Positions 19,152 to 28,475 of a DNA stretch of 33,781 bases are shown in pieces; position 1 is the first letter of the stretch, and every line of letters starts with the position of its first letter. This stretch comes from Nanobdellota archaeon. GTDB lineage: Archaea; Nanobdellota; Nanobdellia; Woesearchaeales; GCA-2686295. The DNA lies in NCBI GenBank assembly GCA_018819065.1, contig JAHJQL010000086.1, positions 1 to 33,781 on the forward strand. The letters are read 5' to 3'. The notes under the pieces were generated by a model. It saw nothing but the letters and a program-made list of their open reading frames with translations, searched no databases and was not told where the DNA came from. The translations under genes and the position numbers were made by a program.

Positions 19152-19589
19152 TTACTTCCTTGCCTTCTCAAGTCTTCCGGCAAGCAAAGCTTTCAAAGAC
19201 TGATCATTGACCTTTATTACTTGCCATCTAACTCCAGGAATATCTCCTTTGGCCCTACCCATCTTTCCACCAATGCACTCGATAACAACTTCATCGTGCT
19301 CATCAATTAGCTTTGTAGCACCGTCTCCTGGGCAAAAAGCAGTTACTTGCTTAGCATTCTTAACTAGCTGAACCCTTACACACTTCCTCATTGCAGAGTT
19401 TGGCTGCTTTGCTTCAAGCTGCACTTTTTCAAGCACTATTCCTGAAGCTTGGGAAGCTCCCTCTAAAGGATCTGATTTCTTCTTAAGGTTAAACGCTCTT
19501 TTTACAAACCACTTACTAGAATAACGAGATTTCTTCCTTCTGCTTTTCAATTTGCTTGCAGCGTTTATGCCTCTTGATTTCTTACCCAT
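19152..19589 (-). CDS. rps12: 30S ribosomal protein S12 (uS12)
   Basis: '[31 protein letters not shown]'. Confidence 0.97.
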   Translation of the reverse strand: MGKKSRGINAASKLKSRRKKSRYSSKWFVKRAFNLKKKSDPLEGASQASGIVLEKVQLEAKQPNSAMRKCVRVQLVKNAKQVTAFCPGDGATKLIDEHDEVVIECIGGKMGRAKGDIPGVRWQVIKVNDQSLKALLAGRLEKARK

Positions 19590-19628
19590 ATTAATACTTC
19601 CGAAAACGACAATTATTTATAAATCTTG

Positions 19629-20045
19629 CTAAACAACTTTTATCTCTTTTAAGTCGGGAAAATATTTTTTCACAACCTCTTCTGTCTCTCGAAGATTCTT
19701 AGCTTTTGAACCTATCATCAAACCTTTTGTCTTTGTATCAGGGCCTGTTATGGTCACGACATTGCCCTCTATAGTCATACTTACAACTTTCAAAGGAGCT
19801 ATTAGATTGACTATGAATTGTTTCATATCATTATTGTATTCTATTATCCTTATAGGTTTTTTAAACATGTCTTCTAACTTGATAAGTTTAGACTTGTTTT
19901 TTCCAAGAGCTCGCCCTAGTTGGCCTGACTCGACCATGAATGTGAGCTTCTCCTTGAAGTAAAAACACTCCTTGACGTCAGCTTGCGCTACTCTTTCAAA
20001 CAAACTTATCTGTTGTATTAAATCAACGTCGTATTTTATAGTCAT
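19629..20045 (-). CDS. nusA: NusA-like KH-domain transcription factor
   Basis: Short archaeal NusA-like KH protein between L30e and S12; start moved to ATG at 20045. Confidence 0.9.
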   Translation of the reverse strand: MTIKYDVDLIQQISLFERVAQADVKECFYFKEKLTFMVESGQLGRALGKNKSKLIKLEDMFKKPIRIIEYNNDMKQFIVNLIAPLKVVSMTIEGNVVTITGPDTKTKGLMIGSKAKNLRETEEVVKKYFPDLKEIKVV

Positions 20046-20302
20046 CTTAGAATTCCAATAACTGATACTGAAAAAGGTTTTTTGCAAACAGCGCCTAGTT
20101 CATCGTTAGAGATGTCTAGCTGCACGACTTTTGTACTACAAAGACCTGCGTAATGCTTTATATCTTCTGCAGTTCTAGGTTCACAATTCAAGGCCAAGAA
20201 GACCTTTTCTAGTTTGCTGTTCTTCAAATTCTTCAATGCTCTATCTGTTCCAATCAACAGTTTCTTATTTCCCAATAGTTTCTTTATTTCGTTTGTGCTC
20301 AT
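20042..20302 (-). CDS. rpl30e: 50S ribosomal protein L30e
   Basis: L7Ae/L30e-type fold sequence adjacent to rpoA2. Confidence 0.88.
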   Translation of the reverse strand: MSTNEIKKLLGNKKLLIGTDRALKNLKNSKLEKVFLALNCEPRTAEDIKHYAGLCSTKVVQLDISNDELGAVCKKPFSVSVIGILR

Positions 20303-21432
20303 TTTGTCTTAGTAACCAATCCTGGAAGTCCTGTTCCAACAGGGACCAGCTGGTTAATCATCACGTTTTCAATCACGCTGTTTAAGTAATCAACTTCTCC
20401 AGTCAATGCAGCGTTTATTATGTGTTTTACAGGCGTTTCAAATGATGCTCTCGCAAGCACACTTGGCTTCTCCTTGACAATTCCATACCTGTTTATACCC
20501 ATAAGTGTTCCAGACATAGTCATCGTGTCAGCAACAAGCATTATGTGTCTTATATCAATGTTTATTCCTTGAGTATCCAAGACTTTTAAAACTTCATTGA
20601 TGATGACCTGCCTAACAGCCTCCACGCCAAATATTTTTTCCATCTCGTATAAATCGTTGCTGATTATTCTTTCCGGGTCAACAAAATCGTGTTTTAACAT
20701 GTCTTTTATGTTTGAACCAGCAGTGACTATGACGTACTCGTTTCCTCTCTTAACTGGAAGAACCTGTGTGATTCCTTTAATTCCTGAGATGTACACATCT
20801 TTTATCTTCTCTTTTAGCTTGTATATCTCGTTTAGTGGCTCGTCCTTTGAAGTAGGGGTTATCTCTATAATTCCATCTTTAGTCTTGAATTTAAAACCTT
20901 TCTTGATACCTTTTTCAAGTATCTTTGCAATCTTATCTTCTTTTAAGTTTGCAATCTCTAACTTGCTCTTGTTAAGACTTATAGTCATCTGAAGATTTGT
21001 TATATTAATAGATATCTCTTGTATAAAATCTTCCATCTTTGACTCTTTTATGCTCTCAGCAAGCTTCTTAATATCCTTGCCTTCAGAATAAGGTTTTTTA
21101 AGATAAACTTCCATCATCCCTGTTCCAATGGTTTTTCGACCGTCAAATATCTCTATTATCCTTGGAAGACCAGTTGTTACGTTTAACTCTGATACTCCGG
21201 CAAAGTGGAATGTGTTTAGTGTCATCTGTGTGCCTGGTTCACCGATTGATTCTGCACCGACCAGTCCAACGCTTTCTCCTGGTTCAGCAAATGATTGCCT
21301 GTATTCTTGATACACTTTTTCAAGAATCTTCTTTACTTTCGCATCAGAGCATTTATCCGGCAAGTTTATTTTTACCTCTTCTAAAATGCTTTCTGGAATT
21401 AAATCCTTGTATCCTTTGAATATGTCGCTCAT
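20299..21432 (-). CDS. rpoA2: DNA-directed RNA polymerase subunit A''
   Basis: 'GESVGLVGAESIGEPGTQMTLNTFHFAGVSELNVTTGLPRIIEIFD'. Confidence 0.98.
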   Translation of the reverse strand: MSDIFKGYKDLIPESILEEVKINLPDKCSDAKVKKILEKVYQEYRQSFAEPGESVGLVGAESIGEPGTQMTLNTFHFAGVSELNVTTGLPRIIEIFDGRKTIGTGMMEVYLKKPYSEGKDIKKLAESIKESKMEDFIQEISINITNLQMTISLNKSKLEIANLKEDKIAKILEKGIKKGFKFKTKDGIIEITPTSKDEPLNEIYKLKEKIKDVYISGIKGITQVLPVKRGNEYVIVTAGSNIKDMLKHDFVDPERIISNDLYEMEKIFGVEAVRQVIINEVLKVLDTQGINIDIRHIMLVADTMTMSGTLMGINRYGIVKEKPSVLARASFETPVKHIINAALTGEVDYLNSVIENVMINQLVPVGTGLPGLVTKTK

Positions 21433-21434
21433 TT

Positions 21435-24029
21435 TTATTTCTCCATCACAGAGTTTATTATCTGCTTAACATTAATTTTTCCACCTTCGCTCTTTGAAAC
21501 ATCCATGCTGTCTTCTCCATAGGCAAACTGCACTATCTTTCCTGCAGCGTCTCTGACTGTGTAGTCATACTCTACTTTTATGTCTTGAAGAGCGTTTGCT
21601 AGTCTTCTGTACAAGTATCCTGATTTAGGTGTTCTTAAGGCTGTGTCCATGAGGCTGTCTCTTCCAGTCATGGCCATGAAAAACATCTCATGCGGTCTTA
21701 GTCCTTTGTTAAATCCACTCTTGATAAATCCATGCGCTTCAGGTCCCAAATCGTCTTTCTTAAAAGCAGATATTGTTCTCCTGTTAAATCCTTTATTTAT
21801 CCTTTCCCCTCTGAGAGCTTGCTGTCCTACGCATGCACCCATCTGAGCCAAGTTAATTAGGTTTCCTCTAGCACCAGACCTTACCATCGTCATAGTGTCG
21901 CTTCTCTGATCTGCGTTGTCAGCAATGATTTTTCCAGCTTCGTTTCTCGCCTTGTTTAGCCTCTCAAGTATCCTTAATTCTAAGGTTTCTTTCATGCTTC
22001 GGCCAGGCAATAGCTCGAGGTTTCCTTCCTTGTACTCTTTAATCATGTTGTTAACATCAACGTATGCTTCTTCAATGACTTTATTTATCTGAACAGTTGA
22101 TGCCTCTGAAAGGTCTGCATCTGCAAACTTTGCTGTAAAACCATATTTTAGCAGTACTTCTATTCCAAGTCTGTATATCCTTCCAAGGATCTCTACCATT
22201 TCATCTCTTCCATATTGTTTATGGATGTTTCTTAGAAGCAGTCCTGATCCTTCTCCAAGGTTGCTTTTATCCATTACTCCTGATAATAGTTGTCCATTTC
22301 TAATCTTGACCGTGTGGTCGGGATTATCTGATGGAACAGACCTTGACACTCCGTCAAAGTCAAAATTGTCAGGGATTATTACTGAAAACACTTCTTTTCC
22401 AGAAACTATTTTTTTGTGTGGAAGCTTTTTAAATTCAGTTATGCCTACTGATGCTAGCAAGTCTATTGCTTGTTCTCTTGGTATATCCATAAATCTTGTT
22501 AACAAATAGTTTCCTGATATAGCGTCTTGGTTGCAGCCGATGATGCTTAAACCGTATCTTGGGCTTATGAGTTGTGTTTGTACTTCCATTAGTATTTCTG
22601 CTTCTGCACGTGCTTCTTCTGTTTGTGGGATGTGTAGGTTCATCTCGTCTCCGTCAAAGTCTGCGTTGTAAGGCGCGCATACTGCTGGGTTTAGTCTAAA
22701 TGTTAATCCCGGAAGCACTCTTACTCGGTGGCACATCATACTCATCCTGTGAAGTGACGGCTGCCTGTTAAAAAGGGCGATGTCACCGTTCATCAAGTGT
22801 CTCTCAACTATGAATCCTGGCTGCAACTCTTCTAACAACTGCTCTTTTGTCTCATCAGTTATCTTTTTTCTCTTACCATCTGGTCTTAAGATGTAGTTTG
22901 CTCCTGGATAAGTCTCTGCTCCTCTCTGGATGAATTCTTTTAAGTATTTCATGTTCCACTCAGTCAGCCTTTCTGGAACTGTTAGTTTCATTGCGATTAC
23001 TTGTGGGACTCCTACTTCGTTGATGTTGAGTTTTGGGTCTGGGCTTATAACTGTTCTTGCCGAGAAGTTAGTCCTTTTTCCAGCTAAGTTATGCCTTATT
23101 CTTCCTTCCTTGCTCTTTATCCTCGCAGTTATAGTTTTTAGCGGCTCTCCACTCCTGTGTCTGGCTGGTGGCAGCTGTGCTACTTCGTTATCAAAGAATG
23201 TTGTTACGTGGTATTGAAGCAGGTCCCATAAGTCTTCTATTATTATCTCTGGTGCTCCTGCGTTTATGTTCTCGAATAATCGTTGGTTTATCCTGACTAT
23301 GTCTCCTAATTTGTGTGTTAAGTCATCTTCGCTTCTCTCTCCGCTCTCCAGAGTGATTGAAGGCCTCATAGTTACTGGTGGTATTCCAAGGACTGTTAAA
23401 ACCATCCACTCAGGTCTTACTGCTTTTGGGTTCATACCAAAAACTTCAAGATCATCATCTGGTATTCTCTCAAGCCTAGTCCTTATCTCTATTGGCGAGA
23501 GCCTCTTGTCATCCTCTATGTAAGTTGTTGGTTTCTCAATTATTATCTTTAGCTGTGATTCTTTGCAGTGAGGACATTTCGTTATGGTTTTTAGGCTGAC
23601 CATTATCTCTGCAACCCTTTTTCTTCTTTCAGCAAGTCCTAGCTCTGCACCTATCTTTTCTAGTTCTCCGACGTGTTTTTTTATCTTGTCAGATGGGACT
23701 AGTATCCTTCCGCATGACCGGCAGGTTGACCTTAACAAGTCAAGTATCTCCTTGACAAACTTTATGTGTATCACTGGCCTTGCAAGTTCTATGTGTCCAA
23801 AGTGTCCAGGGCATTCTTTTAGTTTGTGTCCGCAAGTCTTGCATTTTAACCCAGGGTCTATTACTCCTAGTCTGACATCCATTAATCCTCCAACTACAGG
23901 GTATCCTTCTTTATCGTACAGTTCAGGGGTTACTATTTTTGCTGAGGCCATTTCTTTGATGAACTTTGGACTCATCACTCCAAAGGTTATCGAGTGTATT
24001 TTTTTGTAAGTGGGTCTGATTTCTTCCAT
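21435..24029 (-). CDS. rpoA1: DNA-directed RNA polymerase subunit A'
   Basis: 'NADFDGDEMNLHIPQ' catalytic motif; zinc-binding N-terminus. Confidence 0.98.
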   Translation of the reverse strand: MEEIRPTYKKIHSITFGVMSPKFIKEMASAKIVTPELYDKEGYPVVGGLMDVRLGVIDPGLKCKTCGHKLKECPGHFGHIELARPVIHIKFVKEILDLLRSTCRSCGRILVPSDKIKKHVGELEKIGAELGLAERRKRVAEIMVSLKTITKCPHCKESQLKIIIEKPTTYIEDDKRLSPIEIRTRLERIPDDDLEVFGMNPKAVRPEWMVLTVLGIPPVTMRPSITLESGERSEDDLTHKLGDIVRINQRLFENINAGAPEIIIEDLWDLLQYHVTTFFDNEVAQLPPARHRSGEPLKTITARIKSKEGRIRHNLAGKRTNFSARTVISPDPKLNINEVGVPQVIAMKLTVPERLTEWNMKYLKEFIQRGAETYPGANYILRPDGKRKKITDETKEQLLEELQPGFIVERHLMNGDIALFNRQPSLHRMSMMCHRVRVLPGLTFRLNPAVCAPYNADFDGDEMNLHIPQTEEARAEAEILMEVQTQLISPRYGLSIIGCNQDAISGNYLLTRFMDIPREQAIDLLASVGITEFKKLPHKKIVSGKEVFSVIIPDNFDFDGVSRSVPSDNPDHTVKIRNGQLLSGVMDKSNLGEGSGLLLRNIHKQYGRDEMVEILGRIYRLGIEVLLKYGFTAKFADADLSEASTVQINKVIEEAYVDVNNMIKEYKEGNLELLPGRSMKETLELRILERLNKARNEAGKIIADNADQRSDTMTMVRSGARGNLINLAQMGACVGQQALRGERINKGFNRRTISAFKKDDLGPEAHGFIKSGFNKGLRPHEMFFMAMTGRDSLMDTALRTPKSGYLYRRLANALQDIKVEYDYTVRDAAGKIVQFAYGEDSMDVSKSEGGKINVKQIINSVMEK

Positions 24030-24030
24030 C

Positions 24031-25833
24031 CTAGTATTTTCCCTCCAGTTTAAGTTTTGGGTATACTGCCAATGATTTTATCTCATCAAGCATTAGTTTG
24101 AATGCATAGCTCATCTCAACAGTTGATATCTCAGCGTCTTCTCCGCATACTGCGCAAAACGAGCGGTCTCTTCTAGCGTCGTATATTCCTAGCATTCCGC
24201 ATTGCTCGCAAACAGGGACTATCGTGTTGTCTGCGCTAAACCTCTCTTTTAGGACTAGGGCTGTTCCATGGGCTATGAATGTGTCTTTTTCCATCTCTCC
24301 AAGCCTTAATCCTCCTTCGTTTGCTCTTCCCTCTGTGGGCTGTCTTGTTAATAGTTGGATTGGTCCTCTGGCTCTTGAGTGCACTTTGTTTGCTACCATG
24401 TGTTTTAATTTTAGGTAGTACATTTCTCCTATGAAAATCCTTGCCATGTATCTCTCTCCAGTTATTCCGTTATACATTGTTTCTGTTCCGTTCTCTGCAA
24501 AACCCATTTCTAATAATTCTTTTTTTATGTCTTCCTCGTTTTCAGATTCAAACATCGTTGAGTCAATTCTTCTTCCAAGCAACGCTCCAGTCTTGCCAGC
24601 TAATGATTCTAATAAGTGTCCCATCGTCATTCTTGAGGGTATTCCGTGCGGGCTAAATATGATGTCTGGTCTTATTCCAGATGCTGTGAATGGAATGTTT
24701 TCTTCAGGGATGACTATGCTTATTACTCCTTTTTGTCCGTGCCTACTTGTAAGCTTGTCTCCTATTTCTGGTATTCTTTGGTCTCTGACTCTGACTTGCA
24801 CTAATCTGTTTCCTTCAGAATTCTCTGTTAGTACTACAAAGTCAACCACTCCTCTCTCTCCGTGTTTTAGAGCTAGTGACGATTCTCTTCTTGAGCTTGA
24901 TGTTAGGTTGTATTCATCCATTGAACTTAAGAATCTTGGCGGGCTAGACTTTCCAATTATGACGTCTCCTTCAGCGATGACTGCTTCAGGGTGTATTATT
25001 CCGTCTTCTCCAAGCATCCTGTAATCATGCTCAGTCCTAAATCCTTTTACATCTTTGTCTGGAATTGATATCTCGTCTATTAATCCTCCTGAGTATCTTA
25101 GTTCTTCAGCAATCATAGGTCTATAATAAGTGCTTCTTGCAAGTCCTCTGTCAACTGATCCTTTGTTTATGACTATTGCGTCTTCCATGTTATATCCTTG
25201 GTATGACATAACTGCGACTATGATGTTTTGACCTGATGGGTGCTTCTCATAATCTAGCGTGTCGTGCATGAGTGTCTTGACGATTGGGTATTGTGGATAG
25301 TGTAGCAGGCTGACATCCATATCCATCCTTGTGTAGTAGTTAGCTATGTAGAATCCTATTGCTTGCTTTTGATTCTTTGCCCCTTGGCTGAGTCTTACTC
25401 CATGGTTGTAGTTTCCAAAAGGTACAAATGAAGTTGCTATTCCTACAATGCTAAGTGGGCTTATTTCAAGGTGTGTGTGTTCAGTTGTTAAGTCTTCTTC
25501 TTTAAATGCTACTAGTGCGTTTTCTTCCTCTGTACAATCTAGGTATTCTATTACTCCTTGCTTTACCAAGTCAGACCATGTTATCTCGTTTTTCTTTAGT
25601 TGGTCGATATGCTTTTCTGTTATGTATGGCTTTCCATCTTTTACAACTATTAATGGTCTAACTGATCTTCCACTGGCAATCTCAACTTTTACTTCGTCAA
25701 TTTCTTTATTGTAAGCTGCATTCACTGTGATTGGCAGTTTGCCCATTCTCCTTTCTGAAACTATTCGGTCTACAAAATCTTCTGGGTTCTTAATAGTTCC
25801 AACAAATTTGTTATCTAGATATACTTCAGTCAT
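24031..25833 (-). CDS. rpoB1: DNA-directed RNA polymerase subunit B' (C-terminal half of B)
   Basis: 'GYNMEDAIVINKGSVDRG', 'GDKLTSRHGQKGV', C-terminal zinc ribbon. Confidence 0.98.
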   Translation of the reverse strand: MTEVYLDNKFVGTIKNPEDFVDRIVSERRMGKLPITVNAAYNKEIDEVKVEIASGRSVRPLIVVKDGKPYITEKHIDQLKKNEITWSDLVKQGVIEYLDCTEEENALVAFKEEDLTTEHTHLEISPLSIVGIATSFVPFGNYNHGVRLSQGAKNQKQAIGFYIANYYTRMDMDVSLLHYPQYPIVKTLMHDTLDYEKHPSGQNIIVAVMSYQGYNMEDAIVINKGSVDRGLARSTYYRPMIAEELRYSGGLIDEISIPDKDVKGFRTEHDYRMLGEDGIIHPEAVIAEGDVIIGKSSPPRFLSSMDEYNLTSSSRRESSLALKHGERGVVDFVVLTENSEGNRLVQVRVRDQRIPEIGDKLTSRHGQKGVISIVIPEENIPFTASGIRPDIIFSPHGIPSRMTMGHLLESLAGKTGALLGRRIDSTMFESENEEDIKKELLEMGFAENGTETMYNGITGERYMARIFIGEMYYLKLKHMVANKVHSRARGPIQLLTRQPTEGRANEGGLRLGEMEKDTFIAHGTALVLKERFSADNTIVPVCEQCGMLGIYDARRDRSFCAVCGEDAEISTVEMSYAFKLMLDEIKSLAVYPKLKLEGKY

Positions 25834-25882
25834 TGAGAAATCACCCTGTGATTTTGATGTTTAAAAATAATAGTTATTTTTA

Positions 25883-27367
25883 TCATTTTGCTAACTCCAA
25901 TCCCATCATTTTTAATGACGACAATACTTTTTCTTCATTCTCTTCTTGTGTTATGTTTGCTAAAAGAGCTAGATTTTTTCTCAAACCAATGTTTGTTCCT
26001 TCTGGCGTCTCGCTTGGACAGAGTCTTCCAAGGTGTGTTGGGTGTAGTGCTCTTGCCTCAAAGTTTTCTTGGCTTGAGGATAGTGGGCTTACTACTCTTT
26101 GCAGGTGTGATTGTGTCTGCAGGAAGTTTAGTCTTTCAATTCTTTGTGATATTCCTTTTCTTCCGCCAACCCAGTTTCCAGTTGCCATCGAGCTGTATAT
26201 CCTTTGAGTGAGTAGTTTTTCTCTAATAATTACTTTTATGCTTGGAAATTTTCCTCTCTTGACAATTCTTTGAAAGTTGTATAGGAAGTCTCCTATTAAC
26301 ACTTTGAGGTTGACTCTAAAGAGGTCAGCTAGCATGTCTCCTGGAAGTTTTATCCTCTTGTTTGCATAGTTATCCTTATCATCTGTATCCATTTTTTTGT
26401 TTGAAACTAAGATGTATTTTTTGAGTATCTTGCAAAGGTTGTATGACTTCATGACTCTGTCTTTTTTGTCTGTTCCTAGATGTGGAAGCAAGTACTTGTC
26501 AAGTATCTCAGCCATTCTTGTAAGCCTGATATCTCTTGATTGTGTTATTCCAACCCTCTTTGCAACGTAATCTATTGCGTCCTCTTCGTTTTTTATGTCT
26601 AAGAATTCATATAAGTTGATTATAACTTCAGAATTATCTTTTAAGTCTACAAAGTTCATTATCTCCTCGTCTTTTGTCAAGCCTAAGGCTTTTATTATTA
26701 CTATTAACGGAATTCTTTTGACTCTTGTAAATGTGATATAGAATAAACCATCTTTTAGTTTTTCTATCTGGTGAGGTATCTTGTATGAGCCGCTTTCTGA
26801 GAATATCTTCCCAACGTATTTGCTTATTCCAATTGATGCCTCTTCAACCATGAACTTGTTTGAAGCCAAGTCCTCTATGTTTACTATTATTTTTTCTGTT
26901 CCGTTTATGATGAAGTACCCACCTGAGTCGTCAGGGTCTTCACCTTTTTCTATTAGTTCTTTATAATTTAAGCCTTCTAAGTGGCAGTAGTTTGACTTTA
27001 GCATTATTGGCATGTTTCCAATCTGCGTTTTGAAGGTTTCTTTCTGGACGCCATTTATGTGAGAACTGATTTCGATGAATATGGGTGCAGAATAAGAGAG
27101 TTTTCGAAGCCTCGCTTCAATTGGGTATATCGCTCTTTTTGAGCCGTCAGCCTCGGTGATTTCTGGCTTTGTAACCCATATCTTGTCAAGCTTTATCTTA
27201 AACTCGTCGACGTTTGGCGGTATGATTGTTGGTTCAATGTCTTTGTTTTCATCAATGATTTTTTGAAGCTCTTTATCAATGAATAAGTTAAAAGAATTTA
27301 ATGAGGATTTAACAATTGAGTTCTCCTCAAAATATTTTTGTATTAGCACCTTTGAGTATTTACTCAT
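25883..27367 (-). CDS. rpoB2: DNA-directed RNA polymerase subunit B'' (N-terminal half of B)
   Basis: 'LGRLCPSETPEGTNIGLRKNLALLA'. Confidence 0.98.
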   Translation of the reverse strand: MSKYSKVLIQKYFEENSIVKSSLNSFNLFIDKELQKIIDENKDIEPTIIPPNVDEFKIKLDKIWVTKPEITEADGSKRAIYPIEARLRKLSYSAPIFIEISSHINGVQKETFKTQIGNMPIMLKSNYCHLEGLNYKELIEKGEDPDDSGGYFIINGTEKIIVNIEDLASNKFMVEEASIGISKYVGKIFSESGSYKIPHQIEKLKDGLFYITFTRVKRIPLIVIIKALGLTKDEEIMNFVDLKDNSEVIINLYEFLDIKNEEDAIDYVAKRVGITQSRDIRLTRMAEILDKYLLPHLGTDKKDRVMKSYNLCKILKKYILVSNKKMDTDDKDNYANKRIKLPGDMLADLFRVNLKVLIGDFLYNFQRIVKRGKFPSIKVIIREKLLTQRIYSSMATGNWVGGRKGISQRIERLNFLQTQSHLQRVVSPLSSSQENFEARALHPTHLGRLCPSETPEGTNIGLRKNLALLANITQEENEEKVLSSLKMMGLELAK

Positions 27368-27602
27368 TTATAACACCCCTGTAAAAAATTGTTTTTCCTG
27401 CTGTTGGACTTTTTCTGACAATTTTTATTATCTCTCTCTCTTTTGGGTCTAGATGACTTATTGCAGGGTCATTGATTGAGATTTTTGGCAGCTCTTTTAG
27501 AGTAATATTATATTTTTTCATCAGAGCTTCTTTTTCTTTGTCAGACAACTTTGTGTGTTCTGGGATTAAGGCGTGTTTAAGATGGTCTTTTTTAGCACTC
27601 AT
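27360..27602 (-). CDS. rpoH: DNA-directed RNA polymerase subunit H
   Basis: 'HALIPEHTKLSDKEKEALMKKYNITLKELPKISINDPAI'; start at ATG 27602 with AGAGGA upstream; longer track ORF runs into tRNA-Lys. Confidence 0.95.
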   Translation of the reverse strand: MSAKKDHLKHALIPEHTKLSDKEKEALMKKYNITLKELPKISINDPAISHLDPKEREIIKIVRKSPTAGKTIFYRGVINE

Positions 27603-27627
27603 AGTTTTTTCCTCTTTGAATATGAAC

Positions 27628-27815
27628 TGGGTCGGACGAGATTCGAACTCGCGACCACTTGATTGCTTTCCTTGGAATTTCTTTTCCCAGTTAAAAGTCA
27701 AGTGCTCTAGTTGCCTACAACCCTTATCAGCGTTGATGGGGATTGTTGCTCCCTATCGGTCGCGGTGCTTTGCACCAATTGTGCTGAGGATCGTTCCAGG
27801 CTGAGCTACCGACCC
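27628..27815 (-). tRNA. tRNA-Lys(UUU) with two introns (D-loop and 37/38)
   Basis: Exons join to GGGTCGG-TA-GCTC-AGCCTGGCTA-GAGC-A-CTTGA-CTTTTAA-TCAAG-TGGTC-GCGAG-TTCGAAT-CTCGT-CCGACCC-A (75 nt). Introns 27711-27795 (85 nt) and 27664-27691 (28 nt). Confidence 0.92.
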
Positions 27816-27825
27816 GAAATGATTA

Positions 27826-28000
27826 CGCCCTGGCCGGGATTCGAACCCGGGTCGAAGCCTTTCTAAGCAACCGTGAGCTTGAGCCATTAGGCGAAACTCA
27901 CATCGGTCTCGACGGACGAAACCGTCGCTCGACAGGGCTTCATGATAGTTATCGCGTCTAATCTTTTGATTGTTAACGTGCCGAACTACACTACCAGGGC
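27826..28000 (-). tRNA. tRNA-Asp(GUC) with two introns (D-loop and 37/38)
   Basis: Exons join to GCCCTGG-TA-GTGTAGTTCGGCCTATCAT-G-AAGCC-CTGTCGA-GGCTT-CGAC-CCCGGGTTCGAATCCCGG-CCAGGGC-G (75 nt). Introns 27949-27979 (31 nt) and 27861-27929 (69 nt). Confidence 0.88.
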
Positions 28001-28077
28001 AGCATAGGTTCATCTCCACGTGTTTTTTTTGCCTTTTTTATTGGAGAAAACCATTCATTGTGTGTTGAGCTCGCCAT
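27991..28077 (-). CDS. Putative 28-aa leader ORF ending inside tRNA-Asp (MASSTHNEWFSPIKKAKKTRGDEPMLPW)
   Basis: ATG about 35 nt downstream of TATA-like TTTATAAATA (28111-28120, minus); stop TAG formed by G7/U8/A9/G10 region of the tRNA. Confidence 0.25.
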   Translation of the reverse strand: MASSTHNEWFSPIKKAKKTRGDEPMLPW

Positions 28078-28249
28078 TAAATTAATGTAGTGCGTGGAAA
28101 CCGCAGACTATTTATAAACCTTGCGATTTTATAAGAAAATCATCATACTTTTTTTGAAAAGCAATTTTCTAATGTTTTTTTAATGAAAACATTTAAAAGT
28201 TTCAAGTTATTTTTACATTTTATTAATAACTATTTAATGGGGTGGTTTT

Positions 28250-28465
28250 ATGAGATTAGTAAGAGGATTGACCGGGTTGACTTTAACAATATTTGCATCT
28301 TTTATCTTAATATTACTTGGTATAGTTTATTTTATGGCGACTATCTGGATGATTAAGATTGGTGCTAGGTGGGCTGGTTTTCCAGATGTTGAAGGAAGTA
28401 CGGTTGTCATGACTGCTGGAATAGTCTCAGCTGCTGCGATGATTGGATCTTCACTACAAAAGTAA
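28250..28465 (+). CDS. Small hypothetical membrane protein
   Basis: 71 aa with two hydrophobic helices; GGGGTGG-type upstream purines. Confidence 0.6.
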   Translation: MRLVRGLTGLTLTIFASFILILLGIVYFMATIWMIKIGARWAGFPDVEGSTVVMTAGIVSAAAMIGSSLQK

Positions 28466-28475
28466 GCGATTTCAA

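Noticed and set aside
3333-27367. Inteins in EF-2 or RNA polymerase subunits
   Set aside because: Subunit lengths and motif continuity are normal; no intein blocks seen.
27603-27701. N-terminal extension of the rpoH ORF
   Set aside because: Extension translates tRNA-Lys sequence; ATG at 27602 has an RBS and matches RpoH length.
27711-27795. Box C/D guide RNA hidden in the tRNA-Lys D-loop intron
   Set aside because: No convincing RUGAUGA plus CUGA pair at suitable spacing.
27753-28019. 88-aa minus-strand ORF in the track
   Set aside because: Covers tRNA-Asp and part of tRNA-Lys including introns; not a credible protein.
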